From: Riptortus pedestris
Taxonomy: Eukaryota > Arthropoda > Insecta > Hemiptera > Alydidae
Assembly (NCBI GenBank): GCA_019009955.1
Contig: CM032229.1
Span: 6,381,001-6,445,000 of the forward strand
Length of the DNA stretch: 64,000 bases
Direction of reading: 5' to 3'
Shown here: piece by piece, positions 53,021-63,667 of the stretch
How the letters are laid out: each line of letters opens with the position of its first letter
Numbering within the stretch: position 1 is the first letter of the stretch
Notes under the pieces: model-generated
Databases searched by the model: none
Seen by the model: the letters and a program-made list of their open reading frames with translations, nothing else
Told to the model about the DNA's origin: nothing
Translations under genes and position numbers: made by a program

Positions 53021-54300
53021 TTATCCAAAATACCGAGTCTCGTCACCTTTTCAAATCGATACTCAAACATTGATTTTTGTGATGTAACTCACATAAACCG
53101 TGTAATTTTTTTAAATACATATTCTATTTCCCCTTTTTCTAATCCGTCGATAAGTCAGAAACGATTCAAGTAAAACTATTGAACGACAATGAAAATTAGT
53201 CATTAAAGTTGTTGTAGTTACAAACGAGGTTTGGGAATCCGAAAATTCCAAAAAATTCTGAAACTTTTGTGCAAGTAGAGTAGTTCATTCGAAACACAAA
53301 TTTATTTTTAGTCAGTGCGAAATTACGATTTGAGTGGTAAAATCACCTCTTGAAAACAATTAATTTTTTACATTTTTGAGCGAATATTGTTAAAACGGTA
53401 CAAGGTAAAAGCAATGACAGTTTTATAGGTTTTAATGTAATTTAAAACAGTGCAATCAGATTTTTCAAACCGACAGATAATCTCCTGTTTACGTTTATTG
53501 TTTTCTGCTATTTTCTTAAAAAGTGATTTGCTAATGTTTATTTTCCTGTCAGTTTCCGAAGTAATATTTATTGTTAAATCTGGAGAGTACTAAGACATTC
53601 CAGTTAAACTTAAACATGGTCCAGGTATTTGTAATGCTCTCAAATCCAAAATTATGATGTCTAATGTTACACTTCAAACAATTTGTCTATACACCACATC
53701 CATGATCCACAGTTGTACTGCAGAGGAAGCAAAGCTTTGGATCAAAAACATCAACTACTAATCTCGTTAACCATTCCTTGTGCGTTTGATACAGCATGGC
53801 GGTCTCATAACTTCAACTCGCTTCTATTCAATAATTGACTAAAGAATATCGACCTCTTGTCTTACGAGATGTTTTTATGTGACATTAGCATGCATGTAGG
53901 TGTACTATAGGCAGAGACAGATTAAACTCCTTAATTTTAGTCTTTCTTGTTCATAATGCATGAATGTGCAAGGAAAGTAAGTCCCATGGAAAGCCTATTA
54001 GCACAATTTTTCTCAACGAGGTAATGCTCTGTATTTGCAATTCCTTGTGGAAATACTCTGGTTGATATAGTGGACCTTATTACCAGAAAAATATTAATGT
54101 TTTAATATTCTTTAAGTGGGAGAAGAATTATTTAGGTTTTTAGGTTACATATTCGAGTAAATATTGAGGAAAAAGAGGAGTACCTAAATAAATTGGATTA
54201 TGGCTAAATTCAATAACAACAGTGGTAATAATATACATTAAATTAAGAGAACAGATTAGTTGGGAGATCTTTAATTAAACTTTGAATTTATCCGTTTTAT
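53021..54300. other. AT-rich intergenic sequence, nothing recognised
   Basis: There are no domains, RNA genes or repeats I can support. Confidence 0.35.
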
Positions 54301-54810
54301 TTAGTTACGTGTGAAATCGTATTTCACCGACGTCATAGCCATTTGGTGGAGAAAAAAAAATTAACTTCTCTACAGGGAAATTGTATTGGGCGAGCCCCCT
54401 CGAGCTGGGACAAACAGGAAGAAAAAAACAGACATACACACGTAGTATAAGGTTGACAAGAGTGTTTTATTGAGGGCGCTACAGAGCTGGCTCCCACTCG
54501 CCGATAAAGTGGAACAAAGGGTCGTTATTAAAAACATTCAATATAAAGGGAGCCGGGGGAGGATGGAATTCGAATTCCGAGGGAGGGGGGGGGAGGAAGA
54601 GAGAGAGCGAGAGAGAGAGAGTGTGTGAGAGGGAGAGGGAGGGGGGGGGGGAGGTGGCTAAATGGTTGTGACACCCCGCGAAGGGCGGTCAATTTAACAC
54701 ATCCCCGGAACGAAGCAGCCAGCTCCAGCCTTCTCCATGAGATTCCATAGTTGCTAACAAGGCTGAATCATACAGGGGGCACAGGTTAGCCATCTCAGTT
54801 AAAGGCTAGG
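54301..54810. promoter_or_regulatory. Candidate regulatory island with GA tract; contains arm 1 of an inverted conserved motif
   Basis: Balanced sequence holds CATAGCCATTTGG, GGGCGCTACAGAGC, GTGGAACAAAGGGTCG (TCF/Sox-like) and a GA tract (54597-54653). At 54656-54703 it holds GGCTAAATGGTTGTGACA then GTCAATTTAACACATC, which recurs in inverted orientation at 57270-57309. Confidence 0.35.
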
Positions 54811-54824
54811 CCTCAACATATATA

Positions 54825-54921
54825 AATACAAATAAAGAATACGTGGTGAGATGAGATCGCAAGTGCGTTATACCAGTACTTGGGAAATCTGCTTAGTTTA
54901 CACAGCGGCTGCGTGACTGAG
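54825..54921 (-). mobile_element. HINE-like repeat, hairpin-end fragment
   Basis: GTGGTGAGATGAGATCGC, TACTTGGGAAATCTGCTTAG and CACAGCGGCTGCGTGACTG identify it. Confidence 0.8.
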
Positions 54922-54975
54922 TTATTATATTTTTAGCGATTTTGAATAATCATATGTTTTAAATAGTTTGGTATT

Positions 54976-55193
54976 GGGGCTCAGGGTAGCCATGCGAGTT
55001 AAAGCGTTGGCTGCAATCTAACATGGTAAACCTAGAGTGGCGAGTTCAATTTCCGATTGGCCAATAGGAATTTATTGAGTGACGGACTCATTAAATAAAA
55101 TCCTTACCCTCACACCCTGGCTTGAAAAGGATGGTAATCTATAGATACCTGTCCCAATAAACCTAAGTTGGAAAAAGTGGACTTTAATAAATA
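54976..55193 (+). mobile_element. tRNA-derived SINE S1
   Basis: It runs GGGGCTCAGGGTAGCCATGC, GAGTTAAAGCGTTGGC, GGCGAGTTCAATTTCCG, GACGGACTCATTAAATAAAA, ACCCTGGCTTGAAAAGG, with a TTTAATAAATATT tail. Confidence 0.85.
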
Positions 55194-55349
55194 TTTTAGT
55201 ACATTTGAATCATTCAGAATATAACTCGACAGTTTCACGTTGAAGGTTATTTCACCTCCAGGAAGCATAGTTTCCTCCATATCCATACTAGCCACACTAT
55301 AACTTAAATATGATTTTGGATAAATTGCCTAGAAAAAATGCATTCCTAG

Positions 55350-55765
55350 AGAAACTAATATTAAAATGACGAACACATTCTTTAAAATAAGCTCCTTCGA
55401 CACATATTGAAAGGTGATCATAAATGAAAAACAATAACCAGAATTTACGGCTAACAATTGTTCATAGTGTAGGATATTTTTCTTATCATTTGTATCTATA
55501 TTAGTAAGAGCTAGTGACATTGCATGTAGCTCTGCTGTGTATATGTTTGTGTCATCAGGTAGTTTAATATTGTTACTTTTATTGTGGATGACTGCCGCTG
55601 CACCTGTACCTCTGTCAGCTTTCGAACCGTCTGTATATGCATGTCGTGTATTGAGTTTGGGGTTTGCATAATGTATTTAAAAGTGTTTTGATAAAAAATG
55701 AATGAAAGTAAATCCCTCTTTTGGTTCAAATTAAGTACACTATTAGGTTCTTTATCGTCCAAAGA
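55350..55765 (-). pseudogene. LINE RNase H domain fragment (same family as 43235-43585)
   Basis: The minus strand reads RHAYTDGSKADRGTGAAAVI, then LPDDTNIYTAELHAMSLAL, matching the start of the LINE RNase H domain including catalytic D (TDGSK) and E (TAEL). It is preceded by a linker (DDKEPNSVLNLNQKRDLL) and becomes non-homologous after about 55400. The frames on either side are shifted, so it is inactive. Confidence 0.78.
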
Positions 55766-55869
55766 GGAAATAGTGGTTGCACGTCAAGATACATTTTCCT
55801 TTATAAAACCTTGGAGCCATATGTACTGTCTAAAGTACGAATAAAAAGAAGTTTCTTCTTGTAACGTTT

Positions 55870-56097
55870 TTGGATGGAGCTATTTATTTATTTATACAGG
55901 AGTAACTGCAACTAGGTGATTTACCTCAAACTTTAACTATGTAAAGTAAAAACAATATTATAGAAAAATAACAAAAAACTGTACCAACAAAAAACAACTA
56001 AACACCATAAATAAACATTAAATACACGAAATAAAACAACAAATAAACATTAGACTAGTTTTAAAGACAACCATTTAAAATGGATTTATTAAAAAAG

Positions 56098-56177
<80 letters not shown>

Positions 56178-56224
56178 GTGTGTGTGTGTGTGTTATTCCT
56201 ATATACTAGCACATTTATATTATC
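55870..56224 (-). mobile_element. LINE 3'UTR with (TA)n tract
   Basis: TATTTATTTATTTATACAGG (the A-rich tail of a minus copy) begins an A-rich region that ends in a long (TA)n (56101-56174) plus (TG)n. It probably belongs to the LINE C-terminus at 56470-57000, separated by a SINE. Confidence 0.5.
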
Positions 56225-56227
56225 TAA

Positions 56228-56459
56228 GGGGGTCAGGTGAGCCATGTGAGTTGAAGCGTTGACCTTGATCTCAAATGGTAAACCTAGAATGGCGAGTTCG
56301 ATTTCCGCATGGGCAGAGGAATTTATTCAGTAACGAACTCATTAAATAAAATCCTTAGTCCCACGCTGGCTAGTAAAGGGTGGTAACCTGTAGATAGCCA
56401 GTCCCAATTAGCCTTAGTTGCAAAAAGTGGACGTAATAATTTAAATAATTTATTATTAT
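56228..56459 (+). mobile_element. tRNA-derived SINE S1, full-length, inserted within a LINE remnant
   Basis: It runs GGTCAGGTGAGCCATGTGAG, GGTAAACCTAGAATGGCGAG, TTCGATTTCCGC, then the full body (CCACGCTGGCTAGTAAAGGG, GATAGCCAGTCCC) and tail TAATAATTTAAATAATTTAT. Confidence 0.87.
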
Positions 56460-56469
56460 ATAAAATTGT

Positions 56470-57000
56470 TCAAAATTATATTAAATTTCTCACTCTCAAA
56501 ATCAAAAAGGAGAAAAGTTAAATTTTGCAAGAAAACTTCAGTGTTTTAAGGTGATTTAGTGTATTGTCGATATGTGGACTCCTGCCTGCAAGAAGTTCGT
56601 ACATGATACGTGGGGTCTCTAAGTATTCAATGTTCCTGCAGTTAGTCAGTATGTGTTTAATGGTTAATGGTTGATGACATGTTCTGCAGAGAGAGGTCTT
56701 TCTGTTCTCGTCATGAGGTATGAGTGAGTTAAATGTGAGTGTCCTATCCCAAGTCTCGTTAGTACAACTTCGTCTCGTATGTAGGAAGTAGCTATATAAA
56801 AGGGGGTTATTTAAAACGCTCCTTACACAGGGTGTATTGAAATGTTTTGACTGTAAAACAAATTTTGTACATATAATGATGCGCCTGTACTCTTTGTCGT
56901 ATGCTAGGGGCTTCCATAACCAAGTCCAAGTTTTCCACTACCATGCAGACGAATGCACAGGAATGAAGTATTCTCAGCTGTTGGATATACAACTGATTCT
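56470..57000 (-). pseudogene. LINE (I/Jockey-type) C-terminal region, internally deleted
   Basis: On the minus strand an RT-to-RNase H linker (LDLVMEAPSIRQRVQAHHYM, YKICFTVKTF) at about 56830-57000 is followed, without the RNase H domain, by the terminal region EVVLTRLGIGHSHLTHSYLM and PLCRTCHQPLTIKHILTNC. The latter is the classic end of I/Jockey-type ORF2 (RLRIGHTRLTHxYLL...CxxCxxPLTVxHILxxC). A deletion has removed roughly the RNase H segment. Confidence 0.78.
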
Positions 57001-57009
57001 TCAAAGGAA

Positions 57010-57320
57010 TGGCTACACCACCCCTCGACGGAGGCGGTCTGGGAACTGGAGGCGGGCGGGGGCGGCTACTTGATTTCTCAATCGACTAGCAGGGGTCGGC
57101 GAGGATCAAAGAGCGGCGGCAGGTCGCGTGTCGAAACAAGCCAGCAACAATTACCAGAGCTATTAATATGCGAGGCCTGGTGCCTGGATTAGCCTAGACC
57201 GGCGTTCTACCCCGCTGGGGGCGATCTATACCTCGCGGGGGGTATCATACAACGGGAGGAGAAGGAGCCGATGTGTTAAATTGACTGGGCCTGTCACAAC
57301 CGTTTAGCCAACCTTCCGCA
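57010..57320. promoter_or_regulatory. Candidate regulatory island; contains arm 2 of the inverted conserved motif
   Basis: This is the most GC-rich stretch in the window (GGAGGCGGGCGGGGGCGG), with AGGATCAAAGAGCGG (TCF-like), ACAATTACCAGAGC and GCTATTAATATGCG (homeodomain-like). At 57270-57309 it carries GATGTGTTAAATTGAC and TGTCACAACCGTTTAGCC, the reverse complement of the motif at 54656-54703. Confidence 0.38.
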
Positions 57321-57483
57321 TCTCCGAGGATCATATCTCCTGTCAAAGAGCTGCCGAATGTTATTCAAGAGATGAATTCATAAGCTCATAGAATGAATAA
57401 TCGAGGCATTTCATCAGTAACCATGGTAGAGTATTAAAGATGCAATCTTTTTGATAGAACATTGGCTCGTGTGGAAGTAAAGA
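57321..57483. other. Unannotated spacer
   Basis: Nothing was recognised. Confidence 0.3.
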
Positions 57484-57965
57484 AAAAGTCCGCCTCGCAA
57501 GGGCGTAACCCAAGCAGATTTCCCACGGATTGATGTCTTCTCACCAAATCATATCTATTTCTGAGTAAAACTCAAATGAGTAGAAGGTGAAATTTACTGG
57601 AAAAAAGCAAAGAAAGCACCAATAACCTACTTCATATATGAGTAACGAAACAATGCATGAACAATAATCGTAGTACATCTATAGCTAAACAACATTGGTT
57701 CTATAACATTTTTCGATACGACTCATAATAAGGTACATATTTGAATTATCGAATCCCTCCAATAAACCCTCTTCCTGGTCTCATTTCAGCAATTAACTGA
57801 TATGATCATTAGTATTGAATGAAACTGTTAATTAACGAGTATCGTTTAATCAAATAAACATTTTCTAGTCAAGAATGGAAAATTTCAATTGATGACGTTA
57901 TCATTCTACGGGTTTTCATGTAACTCACACAGTAATCAATCAATGAAGACAATATTTGATATGTT
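57484..57965 (+). mobile_element. HINE-like repeat, long form, plus strand, truncated
   Basis: AAAGTCCGCCTCGCAAGGGC, AAGCAGATTTCCCACGG, module B (GGTTCTATAACATTTTTCG, GACTCATAATAAGGTACATA) and TGATGACGTTATCATTCTAC identify it. Confidence 0.77.
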
Positions 57966-58654
57966 GGTACCATTTGATGTATGTTATATATACCAACCAA
58001 TGTAGATATATTTCTACCAGTGAGGGGCAGATTGCCAGCTTAAGTCATGGTTGAGCATGATTTGCCTCTTATTGATTTACCACAATTACTTCCGTAGGTT
58101 AACTAGATTGGCTTGAATTTCACATCCATTGAACTTGAACTCCGTTGAACTATTCTTTATTTATTTGTTGGTATATCAGCAAACATACGCAAATCTGACA
58201 CGTTTAAATCGCTAATTTAACACGCTTTCTTTTTTTTTAATTTACTATCTGATCCTCATAGACTTTTTTGTGCTGATACCAAAGATGATTTTGGTTTTTT
58301 TTGTATCACTCATAGTCTTCTGTATTTTTATACATCATAAAACCTCTATTCAGTAGATAGGAAAATAAATGAAACGTTAATTCATACAGGTTTCAAATGA
58401 CAGCTCGAATTGGTTTATACTTTCTTTCTCTTTTTTCGATGAAGCTTCTTGTGTATCTTTTTCTACTTGCTGTACTTCTCAGTGAAACGACTAACAGTAG
58501 TCCCCCATCATATTCGTGTTCCAGAGGCCCTCGCAGCGTTTTTCCATTTCTTTAATACCCTGCTGAAAACGCCCCCTCCCCCTGACCTTCACTAAAATAT
58601 CCCAAATTCTCCGGGCATTAATCTAGATGGCTGTTTAAAAAGTGAACTTTCAGG
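57966..58654. other. Intergenic sequence, nothing recognised
   Basis: There are no supported features. Confidence 0.35.
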
Positions 58655-59065
58655 CTCAAAAAAACACATTTTTAAACTTGTTTAACATATTAGCTACAAT
58701 AGAAACATATTCGGGGTGTTTTTAATTTCCCAAGAACTCTTTATCGACTTCTTGAATGAAACCCATGCTTCTTCCTCATTTAAGGTCATTGTGAATTCAA
58801 AGTTTACGTCAAACATCAATTTTCTAATGTCAGGTCCGTCAAAGACGCCATCTTCCATATTAGCTTCAGGAAGGTGAGGAAACTGTTGGTAGAGAAGCAT
58901 TGTCCATCTTTAGGCAATGCATTTTTAATTAAAACTGTTTAATTAGGGCTAACTTTATATGTGGAGGTGGTAGGTACATCTTACAAGGTTCTTCCTCAGA
59001 ATGTTTTTCCCGCCATGTTTTAAAGATTGTCTCAAAGGACGATTCTGCCAAATAGAATCAGCAGT
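58655..59065 (-). pseudogene. Fragment of a multicopy arthropod transposon-associated ORF of unknown function
   Basis: On the minus strand the order is SSFETIFKTWREKH, MYLPPPHIKLALIKQF, a stop, then (after a shift) LPEANMEDGVFDGPDIRKLM, MTLNEEEAWVSFKK, and in another frame EFLGN, a stop, KHPEYVSIVANMLNKF. I recognise the pattern PPLHIKLGLMKNFVK...FPxLSxAKxKEGxFxGPQIRxL...ExxAWxSFxxVVxNFLGN from a repeated uncharacterised protein family common in arthropod genomes. At least two frameshifts and two stops make it dead. I do not know its function. Confidence 0.65.
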
Positions 59066-59652
59066 GTTTCAGCGGTGCTACCAACGTCCTCTACATTCAT
59101 TATACCAACTTTTTCAAATTATTTAAACTATATAAAAGCTTTAAGTCTGTAAAAATTGGTTAATTTAATAATGTCGTGTTAATAAAATGTTGGGTGATAA
59201 AAATTTTTAAGTATCATATTTATGTATCAGGTATCCCTAAAAAATATAAGAATTGTGTATTTTCAGTGAAAACGTTTTTTCAATGTTGGTCTGTGTTACC
59301 TATTGGCAGAAATTAATTTGTACGGAAGAAATTCGGAGTGGAGAAGGACGAAAGAAAAACAAATTCTAAAACACTGTCTAAAGATATTTAAAATATATCT
59401 TGCATGACCATGTGAAAATTTCAGGAGTATTAAATAGAAATGCGCTCAAGATGCCAGGCCGATGTATTGTAGTAACATTCCAAAATAAAATAATGACATT
59501 CAATAGTGCATACTCAATCTGTGGTATATCATAATTTACGAAGTCAAAAAATTAAAATTTGCAATGAAGTTTACATTGGAGAAATCTCAGAGATTTTACA
59601 CTTTTATTGAAGCAATAATTATTTTAAAAAAATATAAATGTTCAGCCTAAAA

Positions 59653-59698
<46 letters not shown>

Positions 59699-60027
59699 CT
59701 ATATATTATTTTGAAGTAATGTACTTATGACGGTCTAATTGCAAAGACATTTTGAAAATGATAGTATTCCCCATCCAGATGAATGCAAATCTGCAATTAA
59801 ACGATTTGCGAATTAGGTTTTTGAAAAATAGTTCCATGAGAATTTGTCAATATTGATAATAATGAATGGAGATGAAAGACAAAAATTTCAAATGCAACCC
59901 ACCCCATTAAATGTTCGGGAGGGTGAGAATAATTTGTGTAGGGTAGCTATGGGTTCTGTCATCCATAACGAGATACAAAATCACTCAACATTTTGTCCAG
60001 TAGATTTCTACTTATAGTATTAAAAAA
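59066..60027. other. AT-rich intergenic sequence with a (TA)n tract
   Basis: The only definite feature is (TA)n at 59659-59694. No gene was recognised. Confidence 0.4.
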
Positions 60028-60630
60028 AATCCGTCACGCAGGGGCTGCGTAAACTAAGCAGATTTCCAACGTCTTGGAATAACACAAAAGTGATCTCATC
60101 TCACAACATATTCGGACTGAAAACCAGAAAGTACGAATTACATGCTTAATATTTGAGTTACAAAAATGCATATAGCAACAATTGTGGAACATCAATATTT
60201 TAGCAATATTGGCACCGTATCATTTTTATGAGTTTCATAATAACGCAGATATATTAAATTTTCGAATCCACCAACTCTGAACCCCCTCCCCCATTCCTAA
60301 TCCGATTTCTACCAATAACATATCTGATCATTAGTATTGGCTGCAACAGTTAAATATCGAGTATGGTGTAGATCAAATGAACATTTTCGAAACAAGAATA
60401 TAAAACCTTGGTTGATGACGTCATCGCAATACGACTTTGCATGTATATCACATAATAAAGGTCTCGCGAAAACAATAATCGGTATTTAAGATTACAATAA
60501 AGTCGTTCATGATATAAAACTAAATTATGGAAATATCTCCTTTAATATTCAATATAGAGAAAGCATCTATAGGACATTACAGTTAAAATAAGATTGATTC
60601 GATACACTTGCGTACCAATTATCAAATTAA
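60028..60630 (+). mobile_element. HINE-like repeat, long form, plus strand
   Basis: It has an intact hairpin end (TCCGTCACGCAGGGGCTGCG), TAAGCAGATTTCCAACG, GTGATCTCATCTCAC, module B (GAACCCCCTCCCCCATTCC, TGATGACGTCATCGC), and a short module A start (GGAAATATCTCCTTTAATA). The terminal module is absent. Confidence 0.8.
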
Positions 60631-61100
60631 TATTTTATTAGCATCAGCGAGGTTGAGAGAGAATGGTATTTGTTTGTGTGTCCGTCTGTTTGGACGTAAT
60701 TCCAATGAATCCACAGATGTCATCCTAACGCCTTAAAACTCTGAAGTTATCTGTCAATTTGAAGTTGAGTCCACCCTGCACAAATTTTGTTAGTTCTTAA
60801 CAGCCAAGAGTTCTTTCAAATATTTAAGAAATACCGGAGGTATGATTCAATGTATTTTTCATTGTGTTAAGGACTAATAGGCATACAATTTTGAATCTGA
60901 GTATGTGTTTGAATCTTCCCAAACAAAGTTGAGTTATATGTCGAGAAATTTCAAATTACATTTTAATATTAATTAATCTCTGAGAGTAGAATTTCCATGT
61001 AAAATTTGTGTCAAACAATTTCCACTGTATATACACTGTCAAAGTGGGCCGTGCAAGATCCATGCTTTTTATATATTCCTAGATAAACCTTTCACCAGAG
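60631..61100. other. Intergenic sequence, nothing recognised
   Basis: There are no supported features upstream of the tRNA gene. Confidence 0.35.
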
Positions 61101-61172
61101 GCGATGGTGGTGTAATGGTGAGCATAGTTGCCTTCCAAGCAGTTGATCCGGGTTCGATTCCCGGCCATCGCA
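61101..61172 (+). tRNA. tRNA-Gly (anticodon TCC)
   Basis: A 72-base cloverleaf starts GCGATGGTGGTGTAATGGTG and ends CCCGGCCATCGCA. The acceptor arms GCGATGG and CCATCGC pair perfectly. The anticodon loop is CTTCCAA flanked by GTTGC and GCAGT. The A box (TGGTGTAATGG) and B box (GGTTCGATTCC) are intact. A CTTTT terminator follows at about 61177. It appears functional. Confidence 0.94.
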
Positions 61173-61204
61173 CTCACTTTTGTCTGGCTTAACTTTCAAG
61201 TAAA

Positions 61205-61275
61205 CATTTAAGATCATTTTGAACGGCTCTCGTTTTCGTCATCTACTGGGTAGGATCGATGAACATTACAGGAAA
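61205..61275 (+). mobile_element. HINE-like repeat, terminal module fragment
   Basis: TTTGAACGGCTCTCGTTTTC, GTCATCTACTGGGTAGGATC and GATGAACATT identify it. It lies about 35 bases downstream of the tRNA-Gly terminator. Confidence 0.75.
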
Positions 61276-61599
61276 TTAGTAGAGAAATAAAAATGATTTT
61301 AATAATCATTTGAAGTTTTCGTTCTTTAGTTGGCCTTCCGCCATAGATTAGAGTTAAGAAAAGTTAAATCGGTCATATTTTTACGACGAAAAAAATTAAG
61401 TGATAAGTGGTACTTTCAGAGTTTAAAATCTCTCTAGAAGTGAAGAAAGAGAGGATTATGCCGGAAGGAAGGATCATGCCGGAAGAGAGGTTGCCATGGT
61501 CTTTGCTTCAATAGGCTAATTTCCCACGATAGGAGCAATCCTGATACAATCTTTAATTGGGTCACATAAGTCAGATCAATAGCTAATCACTATGGCTGC

Positions 61600-62340
61600 G
61601 GAAAGGAGTTTACTCAAGTTTGTCAGAACGGAATATTGAAATACAAAAATGAAATTTTAGAAAAGTCAAAAAACCACGATCTTTCAATTGATATCCACCG
61701 AGCTTCAAATTCCAAAAGTAACCCCATCTACAGAACTATATCCAGCTTTAACATATCTAGCCCGGAGAACTACCTGACATTTACGACGAACATAAAAAAG
61801 CTAAGATCTGTTAGCCAATTAAGATAATGAAGCTCAGATTCATCAAAAAAAACTTTCTCATTCAAAGCTCAGGAACCTTGTACTTTTTGTAATCAGTTCG
61901 TCCCAAATAGCCTGTCACATATACTTCTCTACTGTGAGAAGCAATAAATATCTACAAACACTTTCCTCAGCAATCAATGATGTACATAAAATTGAAGAGA
62001 TACTTAGTATCGACAGCCTCGAAAAACTACACAAGATTTACTGCTTTATCACGTCAGCATGCAATACTCTCGAATCTATAAGTGCTGATGGACCAAACTC
62101 CAGTTAAGTGTTATATTAAGACCGAAAAGGGTTTATAGAATGCGTTTAGTCATCTTTTATGTACTATATTTTACTATTTACACAATATTGCTTTTTTTTT
62201 TGTTTTTTCTTTATTTTCATATTATTGTTGATCTCAAGAACTTGGATTTAATTATTTATTTAAAAAGACAGAATTGTTATTTGTTTATTTAATTTTTACA
62301 AGATGTAAATCTTTAACAAATAAATATATATTCTATTCTG
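61600..62340 (+). pseudogene. LINE ORF2 C-terminus and 3'UTR, degenerate
   Basis: The plus strand reads CTFCNQFVPNSLSHILLYCE at about 61875-61940, a C-terminal zinc motif of LINE proteins (CxxC...SLxHILxxC). Then come NDVHKIEEILSIDSLEKLHK and IYCFITSACNTL in another frame, then an AT-rich 3'UTR ending at AACAAATAAATATATATTC. Stops interrupt the frame at 61827. The clade is not determined. Confidence 0.6.
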
Positions 62341-62685
62341 GTAGTGAAGGAGCTCTTTTTGAGAAGAAGCTATATTCCTGAATCGCTGACGAATTTAAAC
62401 TAGTATGGTTTATACTTTGAGACAGCAAGATGTAGTGTTCACCAACTATTTTTATCGAGAGCAGCAGAGTAGAAGATGCCCTTTGGGGATTGCCTATTTC
62501 TACAATGTTGACAGAGTCCTGTCTAATTTCCTGTGTTAGATCTCGCCGCAGGGGGTCCCACCCTCACTCTCTCTACAATCCTTCTCTCACGGGGGGAGGG
62601 GGTTGTATTTAATCTACAAAATAAAATATAACTTATAACAATTGATATAATTCGTTGTCCAACTTTCCCTGCTAGACAGCTGAAA
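62341..62685. other. Intergenic sequence with a small balanced stretch
   Basis: The segment 62460-62620 is less AT-rich (CGCCGCAGGGGGTCCC, CACGGGGGGAGGGGG). Nothing was recognised. Confidence 0.3.
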
Positions 62686-62689
62686 AAAT

Positions 62690-63050
62690 GTTAAACAAAA
62701 TGTTATTATTTTTCCTTGAAACTCAAAACCTCCTAGCTCCTTATCAATGTGGATTTAGAGAGTCACGACGTAGCGAGAAGTGAAGCTGATATTAAATTCT
62801 TTCTTCATGTTGCAATCCATCATCGCAAAATCCTTTGATGTTGAGGAGGTTGATAGAATCCTTCTCAGCGAGCTTCCAGAGTAAGGTCTTTCATATATTT
62901 TCCCACGATAGAATGGAGTGCCTCAAGGTGAAGTACTCTGCTCAATACTGTTCAGCATTGCTGTAAACTCGGGCAGTAAATGTATACAAAAAGGAGCATC
63001 TACTGAATTACAGCTAAGGTTAACTATATGAAACGAAGCGTTTGAGTTAA
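62690..63050 (+). pseudogene. LINE reverse transcriptase fragment (Jockey/CR1-like)
   Basis: The plus strand encodes ETQNLLAPYQCGFRESRR (RT motif LxxxxLLSxxQxGFRxxRS) at about 62718-62775. After frameshifts comes NGVPQGEVLCSILFSIAVN (RT domain 4, NGVPQGSVLSPxLFxIxxN) at about 62910-62967. About 120 residues are represented and much is missing between them. It is inactive. Confidence 0.72.
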
Positions 63051-63154
63051 CACACTTGGTTTTCCATACACCAACATATACATGGACACCTTACAGCAAT
63101 TTCATTCAATTTACTGGGCGATTTTACGTAATGAAATTATATTTTATTTTCTCC

Positions 63155-63650
63155 TTATTAACAGATTCCCCTTAAGGAAAATCAGCTATTGAGGCCGTAC
63201 TCAAGCATTTAAGATTTTCTAAAGATTTCCTGAAATATCCATCGATCCCACCAAGGAGATGACGAAAGTGAGGTCCGTCCAAAACTATATATATATATTT
63301 GCTTGTTAACGCTCTAGCGGTGACAATTTTTGCTTGATGGTTACCAAACTCGATATTTCATCGTTTTATATAAAACTAAAGATCAAGTTTGTTAATGGCC
63401 GAAATCCGACAAATGGGATGGGGGGGTTTAGGGGGAATTTCAAAAAGCCTGAATATCTCCGTTATTATACGTCTGGTCGAAACAATCTATAGAACCAATC
63501 TTATTGCAGATGTAATTTTCTGTAAAAGTTGCTATGTACGCTTTTTCACTAGTTTGATTATTAATCGAGATATTTGCATTTTTTAGTTTTACTCCTACTC
63601 ATATCATACAAACAACAAGCAGTTATATCATGAAGCGCTTTATTCGAATC
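63155..63650 (-). mobile_element. HINE-like repeat, minus strand, nearly complete
   Basis: It starts TTAACAGATTCCCCTTAAGG. It has the terminal module (CATCGATCCCACC, GATGACGAAAGTGAGGTCCG), a short (TA)n, the site ACGCTCTAGCGGTG, module A and the spacer start. It lacks the hairpin end. Confidence 0.83.
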
Positions 63651-63667
63651 TTAAATACGTTTTATCT

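Noticed and set aside
56080..56262. Open frame starting in a (TA)n tract
   Set aside because: It is microsatellite read-through into a SINE.
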